Origin: Verpa conica
Lineage: Eukaryota > Ascomycota > Pezizomycetes > Pezizales > Morchellaceae
Assembly (NCBI GenBank): GCA_033030425.1
Contig: JAUFSD010000002.1
Span: forward strand, 1,612,001-1,676,000
Direction: 5' to 3'
Length of the DNA stretch: 64,000 nucleotides
Position 1 is the stretch's first letter; each line of letters begins with the position of its first letter. Both the position numbers and the translations under genes were made by a program. Positions 1 through 12,872 of the stretch are shown in pieces. Under the pieces are notes generated by a model. It was not told where the DNA came from. It worked only from the letters and a program-made list of their open reading frames with translations, and made no database searches.

Positions 1-708
1 CGGTGTGCGTTTGTTATGATGCTGGTTGTATAAATGAAAGACTACCTCCTATTTTCCGACAGAGCGTATAAGATCTAGCCCGCACCTGTACTTCAAGCAC
101 CTACATGCGAGGGAGAGGAAAAAGAAAATACTCCAGCAGGAACGCGTTGATAGAGTCTAACTATATTTTTCTTATACACACTTTTTTATCTCTTCGTGCT
201 CACACCAGTCAATCACCCCCTTCCCTACAGACATCACTATGGGGGGCTTTAAGACCACAGATCAGAAACCTTTTCAGATTCTAACTGCAGCAAACAAAAA
301 GATAACTTTCTGCTTTTGGATATCTTCAAGAGACAATAGAAGATAGAGTAGAGAAATAAGTCGGACACCAAATGACAGTCAACATGAAAACCGATATAAA
401 ACCAACAAAGGAGACGGACACCCAAAAACAAACCCTAACCTGGATGATCAGACCTGTCACCCTATTTTCCTCTCCGAACCTTTGAGAACATTACGCTAAT
501 GATTAAAGAAACTATGTAGTAGAAGGCCTATAAATCCAAACCCAGTTACGCCAGTATAGGAAATGCAGTCATCACGATATAAGAAATAACCAATCACCCC
601 TCAAAACAACAAATTACCAACTACGAGCTCTCGGAAATGCCACTATGTAAGATTTTTTTAGAGAGCGGCTCTAGCCAAGTAATACTATATCAAAGTCAGC
701 ATAAACCA
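1..708. other. Intergenic, no supported feature
   Basis: AT-rich DNA downstream of the regulator gene that ends at 709. Only short open frames without family resemblance or splice-consistent extension are present. The part next to 709 is probably its 3' UTR and terminator region. Confidence 0.5.
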
Positions 709-3401
709 TCATAATAATATTGGCAGATTAAACTTGCCTTCCCAGTTGCGATCTTTCATAACACTAATCCAATGTAGTTTCCCCCGTACTGTAACCTCGT
801 ACTCTGGTTCGCCTTCCTCATGCTCCCCTGTCAGAGCCGTTGTACTACTGCGTTTGGTTACATGGTGCAATCGTGGGCGTACGGGGGATGAATATGTCAT
901 TGTCCGGCGCTTTGGGCCCACCCCACTATTTTCACTGGCTGCTCCTGAGTCCCAGGCATAAAAATCACTGGCTTCTGGACTTTCGCTGGCAGGATTCCTC
1001 CTGGAACCAGGTATCTCAAGAGATGGTGACCCATACCGAGATCCAGACGGCGAAAGTATTTGAGATTGCTGTCGTTCAAGTTCAAATTGGTCTCGGCGAC
1101 GCCAAACTTCCTTCACGACTTCCCACGCTTTGTCAACATTCCCAATCCACATACGGCTACACATGTTTTCCCATCTACTATCAACCCAATCCCTTTCATC
1201 CTTTCCCACTGCTTCGCAGCCCGCAGCAAGGAGCGGGTAAATGTGGACAATGCAACTTCTAGATTTCATAGGGATTGTTGCAATAGCCATCATCACTTTC
1301 TCTGCAAGCTCATGTGCAGTTGGAGATGGTAACTCTGGTACAGCTTGGTGTAGGTATAGGAGAGTGGCATATTGATAAGCCTCTGCGGTTTTGATACAGT
1401 GTCCTACTTCGCTAAGCGGGTCTTGAGGCTCCTCGTAGTAAGCCTCTGGGACCCAATTCTCCAATTGTGTTTTGATCTCCATAGCTTGGCTAATGATGGG
1501 GAACGAATTCTTCTCAGCCTTGCGTACCTTCTGGACAAGGCTCGCAACACGCCCAATCAATGGAAACAAGGTCGCTGCGCAACCCAATAAAGGATCAACT
1601 TGATTAGTATGTGATAATGGTCCGTGTATTGGAGTCTGAACACCGTCGTCATCCTCTGCAGTGAGTCGCGCTAAAACATCAAGATAAACCCAAACGTTAT
1701 ACAGAAATGTGAACATTTTCTTTGATTCTGGGGTAGACTCTGAAGTCCTATATTTAGTCAAAGCTTGGGTTACAAGCTCTTTTGCGCCCCGTAGGTGCTC
1801 CGTACCACTAGATGTGTGACGGTCAAAGGCTTCAGAGAACGCTAGCACCAACGTTGTAGCCAATGCCGCATCGTTTCTGATGGTACCATTACCAAAGCCT
1901 TGTGCTAAATATGTGGCTGATCGGCGCATGTGCTCTATGCCCTCTACGCGAAGCGAAGGTCGATCTCTCGACATGTGGAAAGCTGTCATTGAGGCAATTG
2001 CATGATAAAGGGCTGGTGACTTTGAGGCCAATGGCCAAATCATCGTCCGCCATGGGTTCTCTGTTGGGCCGTCCTTTACAGACATAATACCACAAGTATT
2101 CTTGTCGAAATGCAAAAGTAGCATCTCTGGGGTATTGAAGTCGAAAGCAGGTCGACGGAAAATATCATGGATGCTGGTGAAGGATTCCCCATGTGAAGAT
2201 TGGGAGCTTGATGAATGTGTTGAAAACGCCGAGGGAGAAGGCGAGCGATATTGAATTAACCATTCTTCCTGTGTATTTGGACTCGTACGAATGATTTCCT
2301 CAACTTCATCATCCACCTCTTCTTTAATGATTGTGGGGATATTGATATTATTCGGTACTTCCGAAGGATGAAAATATAGTGACCCCCCTAGAATATCGTG
2401 CATTGAATTTGGGGTTTGGGTCGATTCAGGAGATAAATCGGTTAGATTATTCCTATCACCTACAAAAACTGGAATAATCTCGGGAATAAATGAAAACCCA
2501 GGCTGAGAGCGAGATGTGGATAAATGAGCCGATCCAGGTGGTGATGGAACCTGGACAGGTGATGGTTGAGGTGATAAGAATGCTGAATCGGCCTCAAGCC
2601 CGGTGTGAGGCTGTTGTGAATTGGGAAATTGCTGTAAAGGTGAAAACTGCACCTGATATGGAGAGGGGGAAGGAGTTCCATAACATGACTCCCTTGAAGA
2701 TCGTTGGGGGCGTCCTGTAGGAGTTGTAAGGGACTGATCGGAAAAGGCTGGGCTCGACAGTAGTGGTGGCGGTGGACTTTTCTTGGATTTGGTCACGCCA
2801 TTACCTATACTATTAGATACAGTCAGGAGTACTTTTAGAGTGGTGACTACGTACTTTTTCGTGATGGCTTTGGGGCTTTGCCTACAAGAGCAGATTCCTC
2901 AAAGGGTCTCCACTTGAAGTCCTTCTTGTAACCCCCGCAAGGAACACCACGTTTTTGGCCTATTTACTGTTAGCTACCCGAAATTCACTAGTCGCAAACC
3001 CATATCGGGCTTAGGAGTCTAATAAAGATTATCGGGACATACATTGGTGGCAAGTGGGCTTTAACTCGTCGCACTTTAGTCGCTTCGCCTTGCATGTAAC
3101 GCAGCCTATACAGTTATGAGATTTAGTCTTCTTTCTTATAACGGGCCTAGTTCCCCGTTTCTTAATAGGTCACGCCATCTAATTCAATATTATAGATATA
3201 GAGAGAATAGGAGGCAAAGCAATTTCTCGTACCATTCCGACTTTTTGATTGTTTCGGCTTCGGCGCTGGCGCCGTACCCACGCTCTCGGGTGATGATCCC
3301 ATATTATTCTCTATTCTCGAAGTGGTGCTAGGAGAGACGTAACCTGAGCTCGGGGAAATACTAAGATTAATAGAGGAAGTAGTAGGCAGAATGTCCATCA
3401 A
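709..3401 (-). CDS. Zn(II)2Cys6 transcription factor with fungal-specific TF domain
   Basis: Four-exon model: 3401-3233, 3105-3043, 2959-2855 and 2804-709. All junctions are phase 1, giving 810 residues. Introns are 127, 83 and 50 nt with GT-AG ends. The DNA-binding zinc cluster appears only after splicing: Cys58-X2-Cys61-X6-Cys68-X6-Cys75-X2-Cys78-X6-Cys85, followed by a GGYKKDFKWRPFEE linker typical of this family. Residues about 115-330 are Ser/Pro-rich and likely disordered. From about 336 (LLLHF, NPWRTMIWPLA, AIASMTAFHMSRDRP) it matches the fungal-specific transcription factor domain of the PF11951 type. The role inferred is a nuclear DNA-binding regulator; the target genes cannot be told. 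The start is the first of two adjacent Met codons (3401 or 3398). Confidence is high for the family and good for the exons. Confidence 0.93.
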
Positions 3402-6400
3402 GGAGCTTCTCTGTAGGACTATAATTTCGCGTATCTCTTCTGCTCTCCACCAAAACCTTCTTCCGACTCTCGCTGGTGAGGGAGCCTGGTTGTAATTTTG
3501 GTTCCCCGAAATAAGAATGTTCGGGAGTGTAGTCTTGACCGTATGTCGTGCGTCCGTTCGCTATAGAGTCTAATTCTTATTTTATTGTATCTTATATTTA
3601 TTTTCTTGACTTTGTTATGCTGATCTTCTGGAGTCGTTTGGAAGAATCGAGTCCAAGAAGCGCGCGTGATGGTGATAATGTAGCGCCCAACCGCTTGTTC
3701 CGCCGTTATAACGAAATTGTAACGATAACAAGCTGGGTTGCTGCTTAAATATGTAGGGACCCTGTCACCCGACTCTAGACCTCCACCCGAATATGTTTGA
3801 AGAGTTGTTCGCAACAGGGGCGGCTTCTATCCGTTCGCGTAGAGTTCCGTTGTCGTAATCGATGGAGCAGGCTCTCCTTCGATCGTCGAGTTTGCAAGCT
3901 AAGGGGTAGCTGACTTGGAGGTGGTGAGAAAGGAACGGTCGCAAGATAATCAGTGGGATAAAAAGGTAAATGTACAACGATAGTGAAACACAAGCTAAAA
4001 GAGGAGCCGAGCACCGCCGAGAAGGGTGATGGAGAGCTGGGACGGAGGGCACAGGGGCGAGGGGATCAATTGCAGTGCTGTTAACTTCAGAGAAGGCGAA
4101 TATTAAAATATAACGAGAGACTGAACGAATAGTTAGGCCGAGTCTCACCGTGGGCGCGGGGTCTTCTTTGTCTGGTTGTGTCGTCAATCAGTGACTCTAG
4201 GAGTGTCTGTCTTGTCTTCTTCTGCTTACCTCTCTACGACCAATTTGATGCTCTTGCTAACCCCTTCACAACAGAGGGGAGCCACACACTTGTTTTGTTA
4301 CACAAGCAGCGTTGGGGTGTAGGTGTTGCACAGCTCGTAGACAACGGCGGGGAGTAACTTGCACAAGGTGGAGTAAATAGCCAGCCGGGATAGTCTGCCT
4401 GCAAAAAAATAGTCGATGCTGTGTGATTCCCGTTATATCTTCTTCTTCTTCTTCTTCTTCAAGTCTAGTCGGGCCCAATGATAAGAAATGCCGGTCGTCG
4501 TACAAGCTTCTTTATCCGGCGAGGTCTCGGTATGCCGAAGGGTATTTTTAGTATTAGGCAGATATATGATAACGGGAGTTCGGTGGTAATTGTATTGCGG
4601 GCCGATGAACTTGCTTTGTTGGACCAGACCCGAGGGTGGAACGAGTGAAGGAGAGAGACTCTTGAGGAGAGTATGCTCAGATGAGATGGGGAGAGTTGAA
4701 GATATATGTAAATTATACACACCCTTACCCCCTGGTATATCTAATCTATATGAGGTTAATTCAAGGTAAAAACGATATGTAGGAACAATGATATTGCGGT
4801 CAGAACAGCAAGCCATACCCGACGGTGTTTCGGGTGACTCTCCAGTTGAAGACGTATATTGCATATTGGGAGGCCAGGAGTAAGGCTGAAGGTTTGTAGC
4901 TGTTGAAATTTGAATGTGCATCACGTACGCAGCAGTGCCCTTTGATCCAGCCACAAATGCAAGGTGGTTTAGAGGTAAGTGGAAGTGTCTGCAAAGCCCC
5001 TTGGATTTTTGCGTTCCAACAGCCAGAACCCATGCACCAAGTCCCACGATGCATCCCCAGAGATGATGCTGACGCTATTCTTAACCTTATCCATTTTCCC
5101 GGAAATTTTATCTCATAAGGCCCATGTACATATTTATGCGAGTCTTAAAAACACTCACCTTAGTTATTTACTCGTTTTCACGATATGGGAGCTTTGTGTG
5201 TGAATTCAATTACTCTCGCTGTGTCACCTCAGCCAAAAGTAGCTCAATTATGATGTGCAACAGAAGTATGCACAGAACATGTCATGGAAGATCCCTTCGA
5301 GAATGCACTCCGCCTCTCTTCCAGTAGGTATCTCTTTATAGCTGCTAACGACCAGCAGGAAGCCGAGTATCATATTCTTTTCAGCTATTATGTTCTTAAG
5401 TGATATTAATGGAGTTCTTGAGTTTTGACGGCCTTGTGACAATCAATTTCATTCCTTCATCCATCCACCTTATTTCGTTGTTTTCTGTTGGTGCCCCTGC
5501 GGGTTTTTTTTTATTCATGCCGGTTTAGATATTCTGTTGGATCAGATCTTTGTATGTCTAACCTGCATGATTTCATTCTAGAATAACGATACAGAAGGTC
5601 TAATTGTGTTTCCCCTCATATCCAAGGATGACACGGCATAACACACTGAACCGATTGATAGCCTCGAAAATTTACGAAAGGGAGAAGGAAGTCTCGGACA
5701 AATAACGTGGTATGACGGTGGTGCATACATTGCGTCGGCCTCGCCGAAACGTTCGTTGATGTAAAGGCAGCAAGAGCCAGCTGTGAGACTCACACGCAGA
5801 GAAAGGTGAGACATGATATGCCCAGCCTAACCGCTGGATCCCGACGCGACTCAGCTCTGGCTCGGCCAAAGGAAAGGAGGAGCCATGTTTAGAGAGTTGT
5901 CCATACATAAATGGCTAGCAAACATTCTGATCCTCAATTCACGGCTTAATGCTTCATCGTTCTTTCCTCGATCACTGACGATAACAACTGGCTTTGTTAA
6001 TGCAAACCATCTCCCAAAGAACCAACTCCAACGGTTATACACGATAGACGACAGGGAAAATCTTCATGATGAATCAGTTCTGCGTAAACGTGGCCTCCCT
6101 GTTACGCCCTGATTGATCTTAGTGGATATCGAAGCGAGGCACACAAAGCGGAGGCATCCCATGATTCTTGCCCTTCTCTGCTTTACAGATCGATTCAATT
6201 ATCTCAGCGGGTAGACTGGCCAGGTTGGTTTCCACATACATACTGCTTCGCCCACACGCATCATCCCACATACATTATCGGCGATAAAGGTTTGTGGCGT
6301 CAAATAGAAATCATATGTAAACGTCAATGCATTGCGTTATAGTTTTGTGCTCCATGAGATCGCTGGGAGCTGTTGCCTGGGGCGTCAATAAGGCTTGACA

Positions 6401-9400
6401 CAAGTGCCAACCTACTTATCGGGAGAGGCCGACAGAATATGGGGTAATGATATGTGGTGAGTGGGACAAACTACGGCTACAGAGTCCCGCCATGGGCTCG
6501 AAGTTCTCGGTGCATCAGCGGCTAGGACTAGATGGCGGTTGTGTCTATTCGGCAATGCAATTGATACTCGGCAAACCGATAGCTGCCAATCCCCTATTGA
6601 AAACTATATGTAGGTAGACAAAAGTCATCGGTAACATAATAGCGCACTGTCCTCGTCTCCAATACGGCTGCTCTGAAACTTCACTTCGGAGGGTATCGGG
6701 CGTTCCGTCCAAATCCAGCAAACTATCTACCTCTAATCTCACGTAGTTTCTCTTATATATTCATTTTTTTAAAAATCTATATTGGTTAAGTGTTATTGGC
6801 ATTGGAACTGTGTGGTTGAATGGGCAGCTTCAGCTGTTCATAGCCGCAAAGCCCTAGAACCTTTACAGGTTATGTATATAAGAATGATCTCCTTTTTCTT
6901 GACAGATCCCCTTTGTGAGCCATAATGACTCACGAGATGTCACTCGGCTATAAAATAGTAATTTATTGAGCATCGTACGAGTTTTCTGTGGTCTAAAAAT
7001 ACTACCGCTCTTACAGCCCCCTGAGGAGCATCTCGAAGCGGAAACCGTGCAATCAACTTTGATCTCGTCAGATTTTTGGCATGAATCACAGCTGCATCGT
7101 GAAAATTCTCGCCTGTAGGAAGATGTTTCGTGCAAAATCCCCTCAGGCCTTGACAGCGGTATCATCCTTAGGGGATGGCCGAGGGAACAGCTATGACGCC
7201 TGTGGCTGGATGCTTCCCTATTGGGCTTGTTTGCTGCATGGTAACACCCGCTCACAGTCGCAACCACAAATCTTGAAATAAAATTACTCACTATTCACTA
7301 TGGTAGTTTCATCGAGTGCCTCATAAGGGCCACATCAGGGCTAAATTATCCCAAGTGGGATTAAAAGTTCTCAGGGGAATATCTACTGTAGTGTCTAATG
7401 TAGCCAAAAGCGTGGGTCTATGTAATACCTGAAAACCAGAAGGTTCTACGACGGAAAATTTCTGTAGTTATTTATGATCTGGTAGCATTTTCATTAGTTT
7501 GACTATCTAATACCTCTCGGCCATTCCCTGGGGAAGCTTCCATGCGAGGTATGGGGCTGAGCTCACATAGGGGCGGAATGGTTTAGTAATATCTAATGTA
7601 GAGGTCACAAGCAGCTTTGCGTACTTGGTGAACTTCGTCATGTTATCTCCTCGGAACGCCTGGGCACCATACTCAGGTACCGAATAAACTCAGATCATGG
7701 CATATATAGATATTCCTCCAGCGATGGGAACGCCGTGGAACATTCTCCCGAGCCTATTGTGGGTAAGGGCTGTGCCGGGAGGAAGCCGGATAGGTGGCTA
7801 ACTAGATAGGTAAATATTTTTCGTGGCGGGGTAAGTATATAAGGTTTCGGCGTCGCCGAGAAAACGGGTGGTGCGATGCGGGTGATCATTGGGCTAGCCC
7901 GCGCTCGGGCCAAGCGGGGGACCCCGAAGCCAGACATCTCCGGAACGTATACCAGGTTCTTGGGGTTGTCAACTTGGAGTTGGTAGTCCTTTGCAGCCTT
8001 TGCCCCAATTACATCTTTAGTCTTCAAGAAAAAGAAAAAAACAACTGGTCTGGTTTTGGTTGTAAGCTTTGTAGCACTGTATCAATATATGATTAACGGA
8101 GCTCACTCCGAAGGTAAGAAATTCACAATGTACTGATTGGATCTTCTCTAAAACGTTCGGGCTATCTATTCACATGGTCTCGTAATCTGAAATCTCAAAA
8201 CTCATTTTATTACAAATAGGTAGGATCTCAAGTACTAGATTCGCCACATTTTTTGTAACCGTGTTCTGCACAGCGGAGATTTGAACGGCCGAGATGCCAT
8301 TTATTTTGTTTTTAGATCGTGTTTTTAGTGTTAGTACCAGGGACTGCGTGTAGGGAACAAGTGGAAGGGTGTTCGACATATCAACTAATGACCCGGATGT
8401 CTTGGAAGCGTCATCCCTGATCTCTATGCGTGGAGACAGGGTCAACCAAACCGCTGGGTGATCATCGCTGTTCTTAGTATCTTTTAATAGCTTGTCAGAC
8501 ACGTGTGTGGGGGTTCTAACCTACTACTTGGGTTACTCTTTGTAATGACCTATCGTCATCTTTTAGGCCAAATTATACAGAACCCGTTAATTTCTACGCT
8601 CTTCATATGCTGTAGCTTTAGAATGATTTAAGAATAAGATCTACAGGGATTTACGGGGGCTTTCAGTGGTCGAATTCTTATTACACTGGTTCTAGATACC
8701 AAGATATGTGGTGAGCGCAAAGCCCCTTGCTACACTGTTTGTATTTTGTTTTTCGAAATAGCCTCTTTAAATTTGTATAGGATAGTAAATATACTGAGAC
8801 TAATTTTATCGTCGATGGCAAGTCGATATGTATTGCTAGCTTATCTGTAATTAGTGAACATATGCTCCAGGGTTTCGGGTTTCTGTACTACCAACGGTAG
8901 AATAGGTTTTGGCGTATTTACTAACTATAAACTTAAGCTCCTGGGAAATTTTTTCTTATATCATATGATAGATAGGGTCGAGTGGCTGGACCAAGGTAAG
9001 AAAACAATCGACTTTTTAAGGTCTTGTACTACAAGCTTATTGTTTCAATATATTTTCTAGGGGGTTTTGGAGCGTTTTGTCTTTTTTGGTCCCATGATTC
9101 TGCTTGCTTCTGTATGGTTCTATTCTGGGACATACACAGTGTGTAACATTATTGTGTTCCCAGGTTCCCTACTTATCGAGGCTATTTAATTACCGAAGGA
9201 GCTCAATTAAAAAGACAGTATTGCGTGTTAATAATAAATTAAACGATAAAGTAGATTATACCCCCATAGTGTTTCTGTATTTTTGGGTACTCAAAGTATA
9301 CATCAGAAGAGATAAAGAGCAAAGTCAGCTGAACTTCAGGCTAAAGCTTCAGATGAAATTACTAAAAGGGACTCTGCAGTTTGCGTCTGAGAAAAGATCC

Positions 9401-9823
9401 TTGTATTATTATTTTCTCTCAGTGATGATGACGTGTCGATGTTAGGCCGACTATACATTCTCTAGTTATAATAATTACCTTCGCATAATGATTATTTGAC
9501 TACGATGGTTCTATAGACGAATATACGCTATCGCACTTAGTGGTTGGAAGTAAAATAGGCACTTTGACAGCCTAATTGACCTCTCTTTGGTAAAGGAAGG
9601 AAGATTGAATTCCAGGAGTATTAAAAACATCTGACCTTCTAATTTTAGGTCTTTTCAATCCAAGCCTCTCAGCCACTACCAACGTTTATCTCGGGTATCA
9701 CTATAAGTGCATGTTTGTAAAATAGAAGACCCACAAAACCGCATAAACAAAAGCAGACACAATCAAAAAGACCAGACAAATATGTATGTTGAAAGGAATA
9801 TCAAAAACTCTAGAAAAAGAGGA
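3402..9823. other. 6.4-kb intergenic region without a supported gene
   Basis: The first part is presumably the promoter and 5' UTR of the regulator starting at 3401. The longest open frames (3765-4187, 4433-5047, 7695-8027, 8170-8502, all minus; 9104-9445 plus) show no recognisable domains, no splice-consistent extension and low-complexity ends. A TTC microsatellite lies near 4437-4460. Around 7830-7970 the base composition is locally GC-rich, unlike its surroundings. The last 2 kb are very AT-rich. Confidence 0.5.
4437..4460. repeat. TTC trinucleotide microsatellite
   Basis: About eight consecutive TTC units (GAA on the other strand). On the minus strand this encodes the lysine run at the end of a 204-residue open frame, which is one reason that frame is not called a gene. 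Confidence 0.85.
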
Positions 9824-11664
9824 TTACTTCTTAGGAGTACCATGAGACACGTTTTGGGTGAGATTTTCGGCCTGCACAACACGCTCATCTTTCGATCTGA
9901 ATGTACGGTGGCCGCGGAGAAACCAATATCCAATCACCAGAAAGAAGACTACTCCATATACAGCAGAAACATAGTTCATAGCTACAAGCTAATGTGTTAG
10001 TCTTTTTTGTTCCATCATTCTTAGGATTGCGGGTAACTGACTACTAGATAAAACGGGCTTGCCGTATGGGAACGAGTACATGATCAATGTAAAGAGCGTC
10101 CAGAATAGGGTGACGATGTTAGCAGCAAGGCCAAATCCACCAAGCCAGAAGGGGCCGTGTTTAATGTTGTTACGACCCTTCATAAGGAGGAGAATGATGG
10201 GAATGGCGTAGGAAATGTATAAGAGTACGATACAAGCAGTGACCATACTATCATGAAATACAATATTAGTGATTCATTAATTTAATAGGTTTTGTTGTAT
10301 ATTTCGGGCTTACCTATTAAATGCAGTAGTAGATCCAATGTATAGAAGACCTAGGAGGGCTACAACGAAGCAACTCATACAGTGTGCGTAAAAAGGGATA
10401 CCCATCTTTGGGTGTACCTGAGCCCATAAGTGTGAGCCTGGTAGACCTCTGTCGCGAGCGAATGACCAACAGAGTCTAGCTTGCCAGGTATGGCAAGCAA
10501 CTTGGCATCCTAGCCCAGTAAAACAAATCAGAAATTCCATAAATGTAGCACCAGCTTTGGAACCTGTAGCTTGGTAGTAGAGCTCTAGAATCGGGACGAG
10601 GGTTGGCGAATAGACGAGCTGGTCGAGATTGCTCATAGAGAAGAACATAGAAATGGAATAAATAAAGGCGGTCGTAAAGCCTATCGCAACTGTTCCCATG
10701 ATAGCAAAAGGAATATTACGTTCGGGCCTTGGGACTTCTTCTGCTAAGTGGGTCGCTGAGTCCAAGCACGCGAAAGACCAATTTGGATTAATCAATCCTA
10801 CAATGAAGGCAATTGCATTTGACTCCCATCCGGTATTGTTGACAAAGTTCGCAAATACGAATTTGGCATCTTGTTTGGGGGAGGATGTCGCCAATACTGT
10901 AATAGTTATGGTGATCATGGATACAAGTGAAACATATAAAAAGAAGCTACCAACTTTAGGAAGCGTTTTCCCCCAGCAGTTGAAAACCCAGGCAACAATA
11001 TTGAAGATCTGGTAGGCAACAAATACCATCCATCTCTCGATTACTCTATAAGTGAATATTAGACGAGAGACGTGACTACCCTAGGGATGAGAACTACGCA
11101 CAAATTGGGGTGATTTAGCTGGATCATTCCCATCAAGGCACTGCCAATTGCCAATGCAACACTTGCACAGGTAAACAGACTCCCAGCATATCCGACGGCA
11201 CCAGTCGTGTAGGCAAGAAAGTTCGCGTACTTTTTCGGGGCCAATTCACTGGCCCAGAAGTATTGACCACCAGAATTTGGCATAGCACTGACCAGCTCTG
11301 ATAGCGAAATTGCGACACAGCCATTGATAATTGCAATGATAATAATACCATACACTGTAACAATAGGACCCCCGGATGAAATCCCAGTAACCAGAGAAGC
11401 AGATATACCAAACCATGAGTTTGTCAGTGCAAAACTCACTGTTACCATAGAAGTTAGAAACAGTGTACTAATGTTAAGAAGCGAAGCTAAGAATTTACCT
11501 CCGAGAAGTGTCCATTTACTGAAGCCTCGCTCCATCTCTTGAGTATAGCCCATCTCTGCCAGCTTGGCAGCATCTGAATCCACTGACAGTACATCTCGGC
11601 TGGCGTCAAGGGATATCTTGTTGTTATTAGGGAACTCATCTCTCTGGTAAGGAGGCGCGCTCAT
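9824..11664 (-). CDS. APC-superfamily amino acid/GABA/choline-type permease
   Basis: Five exons: 11664-11499, 11438-11102, 11045-10314, 10247-10045 and 9981-9824, giving 531 residues. Introns are 60, 56, 66 and 63 nt. Family marks are the first membrane segment SFALTNSWFGISASLVTGI, then GGPIVTVYGI, SELVSAMPNSGGQYFWASEL, HLAEEVPRPERNIPFAI, and a C-terminal FPYGKPVLSTMNYVSAVYG. The last is formed across the final intron and is typical of fungal GABA/choline permeases. About twelve membrane helices are expected, which would place it in the plasma membrane or another membrane, importing small amines or amino acids. The substrate cannot be assigned from sequence. The first intron (11439-11498) is a multiple of three with no in-frame stop, so an unspliced message would stay open; family alignment favours splicing. 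A run of T lies 200 bp upstream of the start. Confidence 0.9.
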
Positions 11665-12872
11665 GGTTCCGGGAGGAGTCGGGAGTACTCTGAGGTGGGA
11701 TTAAGCACTGGTAAGATAACCTGATCAGATAAAACTCCGTGCTCGTCTCTTATAACTCCTCTAAAGACAGGGCTACTCAAATCTGTGTTGAGTGGCGTTC
11801 GGGAAACAAGTGATGGTTGATTAACTGTTTCGCAGTCTTGTAAGCGGCAGGAGTTTGACTTATCAGCTTTTTTTTTTTTTCAGCAGACCGCCGCTGTGCC
11901 AAACGGGGTAACATGTGTTGAAGCGGAACCATGGGCCATAAGCTGCTGGGATCAGTTGTTGAGATAAAATCCTGACACGCTATCCTCTTCTTGGCTCGGG
12001 AGGTTGGGGGCCGATCTTACTCGGAGTGTGGTAAGCGACATAGTCTCATTATTCGTGGGACCTGTTAAACCTCTTGACCTGGTACTACTATAGCTGGTGT
12101 TTTAGCACGTGAAAAGGCATGATAGCTTTGCTGGTACTGCTGCGCTGTGATTTAGGATGGCTCTTTGGCGTGCTAAGTGCCGGTCGGATACTCTACAGGG
12201 TTTTTTGGGGAACCTTCTACGTAATCGGTGAGGGGGATGTGGCTTCGGACCAAGAGGCTGTATCTAATGACAGGTATCAGTTGGGTGAAGATAAGACTGG
12301 ATAGCAAAAGCAAGTTCTTGAGCCCTGAATATCGGTGGGTCGCTTTTACCTGCAAGTAACACAGAAACGGGATTGAATACCTTCCGGATACGGCCTCTAT
12401 GTAACACGCTCAATAGATGAAACAGCCATTTAGGGATATGTGCTCTTGCGTTATCACGAGATAGATCTTCAAATCGAGAAAAGATCAGATGATGATATGG
12501 GGTTCACTGATCAAGAGGTACTCGTAAAGATCTTATAGAGAAGCGCACTTTAAAGTGTAGGCACAGGGAAACTTGCGGTCTGGATTATCTTCTTGGCAGG
12601 CACCTCTACTTAAAACAACCCAGCCTGCAACGTCATCTTTACACGGAAGGTTGTCCGTATATAACCCCGGGCCAAGACATGAAATAGATGATTCGATAAA
12701 GACTAAAGAAACAAAGCCTATAGCTAAGATACATCTCTGAAATATATAGAGACATTTTCAAATTTACTTCGGCAATTCCGGGGTATTGCCGAATAGTTCG
12801 ATAATCATACTGTTCCGGTTGAAAGTTAGCGAGTCCCCGGTTAGTTTATAAAAAAGAATATATGGTCTGTCC
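11665..12872. other. Intergenic region, permease promoter side
   Basis: Holds the promoter of the permease that starts at 11664, including a T-rich run at about 11868-11881 (poly dA:dT tracts are common nucleosome-poor promoter elements), and the 3' flank of the reductase ending at 12873. The open frames here (61 residues or fewer) are not convincing. Confidence 0.5.

Noticed and set aside
3765..4187. 140-residue minus-strand frame upstream of the regulator gene
   Set aside because: No recognisable protein features; hydrophobic patch is chance-like. More likely 5' flank of the regulator.
4433..5047. 204-residue minus-strand open frame
   Set aside because: It ends in a lysine run made by the TTC microsatellite, has no domain or splice-consistent extension, and overlaps several equally long frames on both strands.
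8170..8502. 110-residue minus-strand frame
   Set aside because: No family signal, AT-rich surroundings, no supporting introns or promoter.
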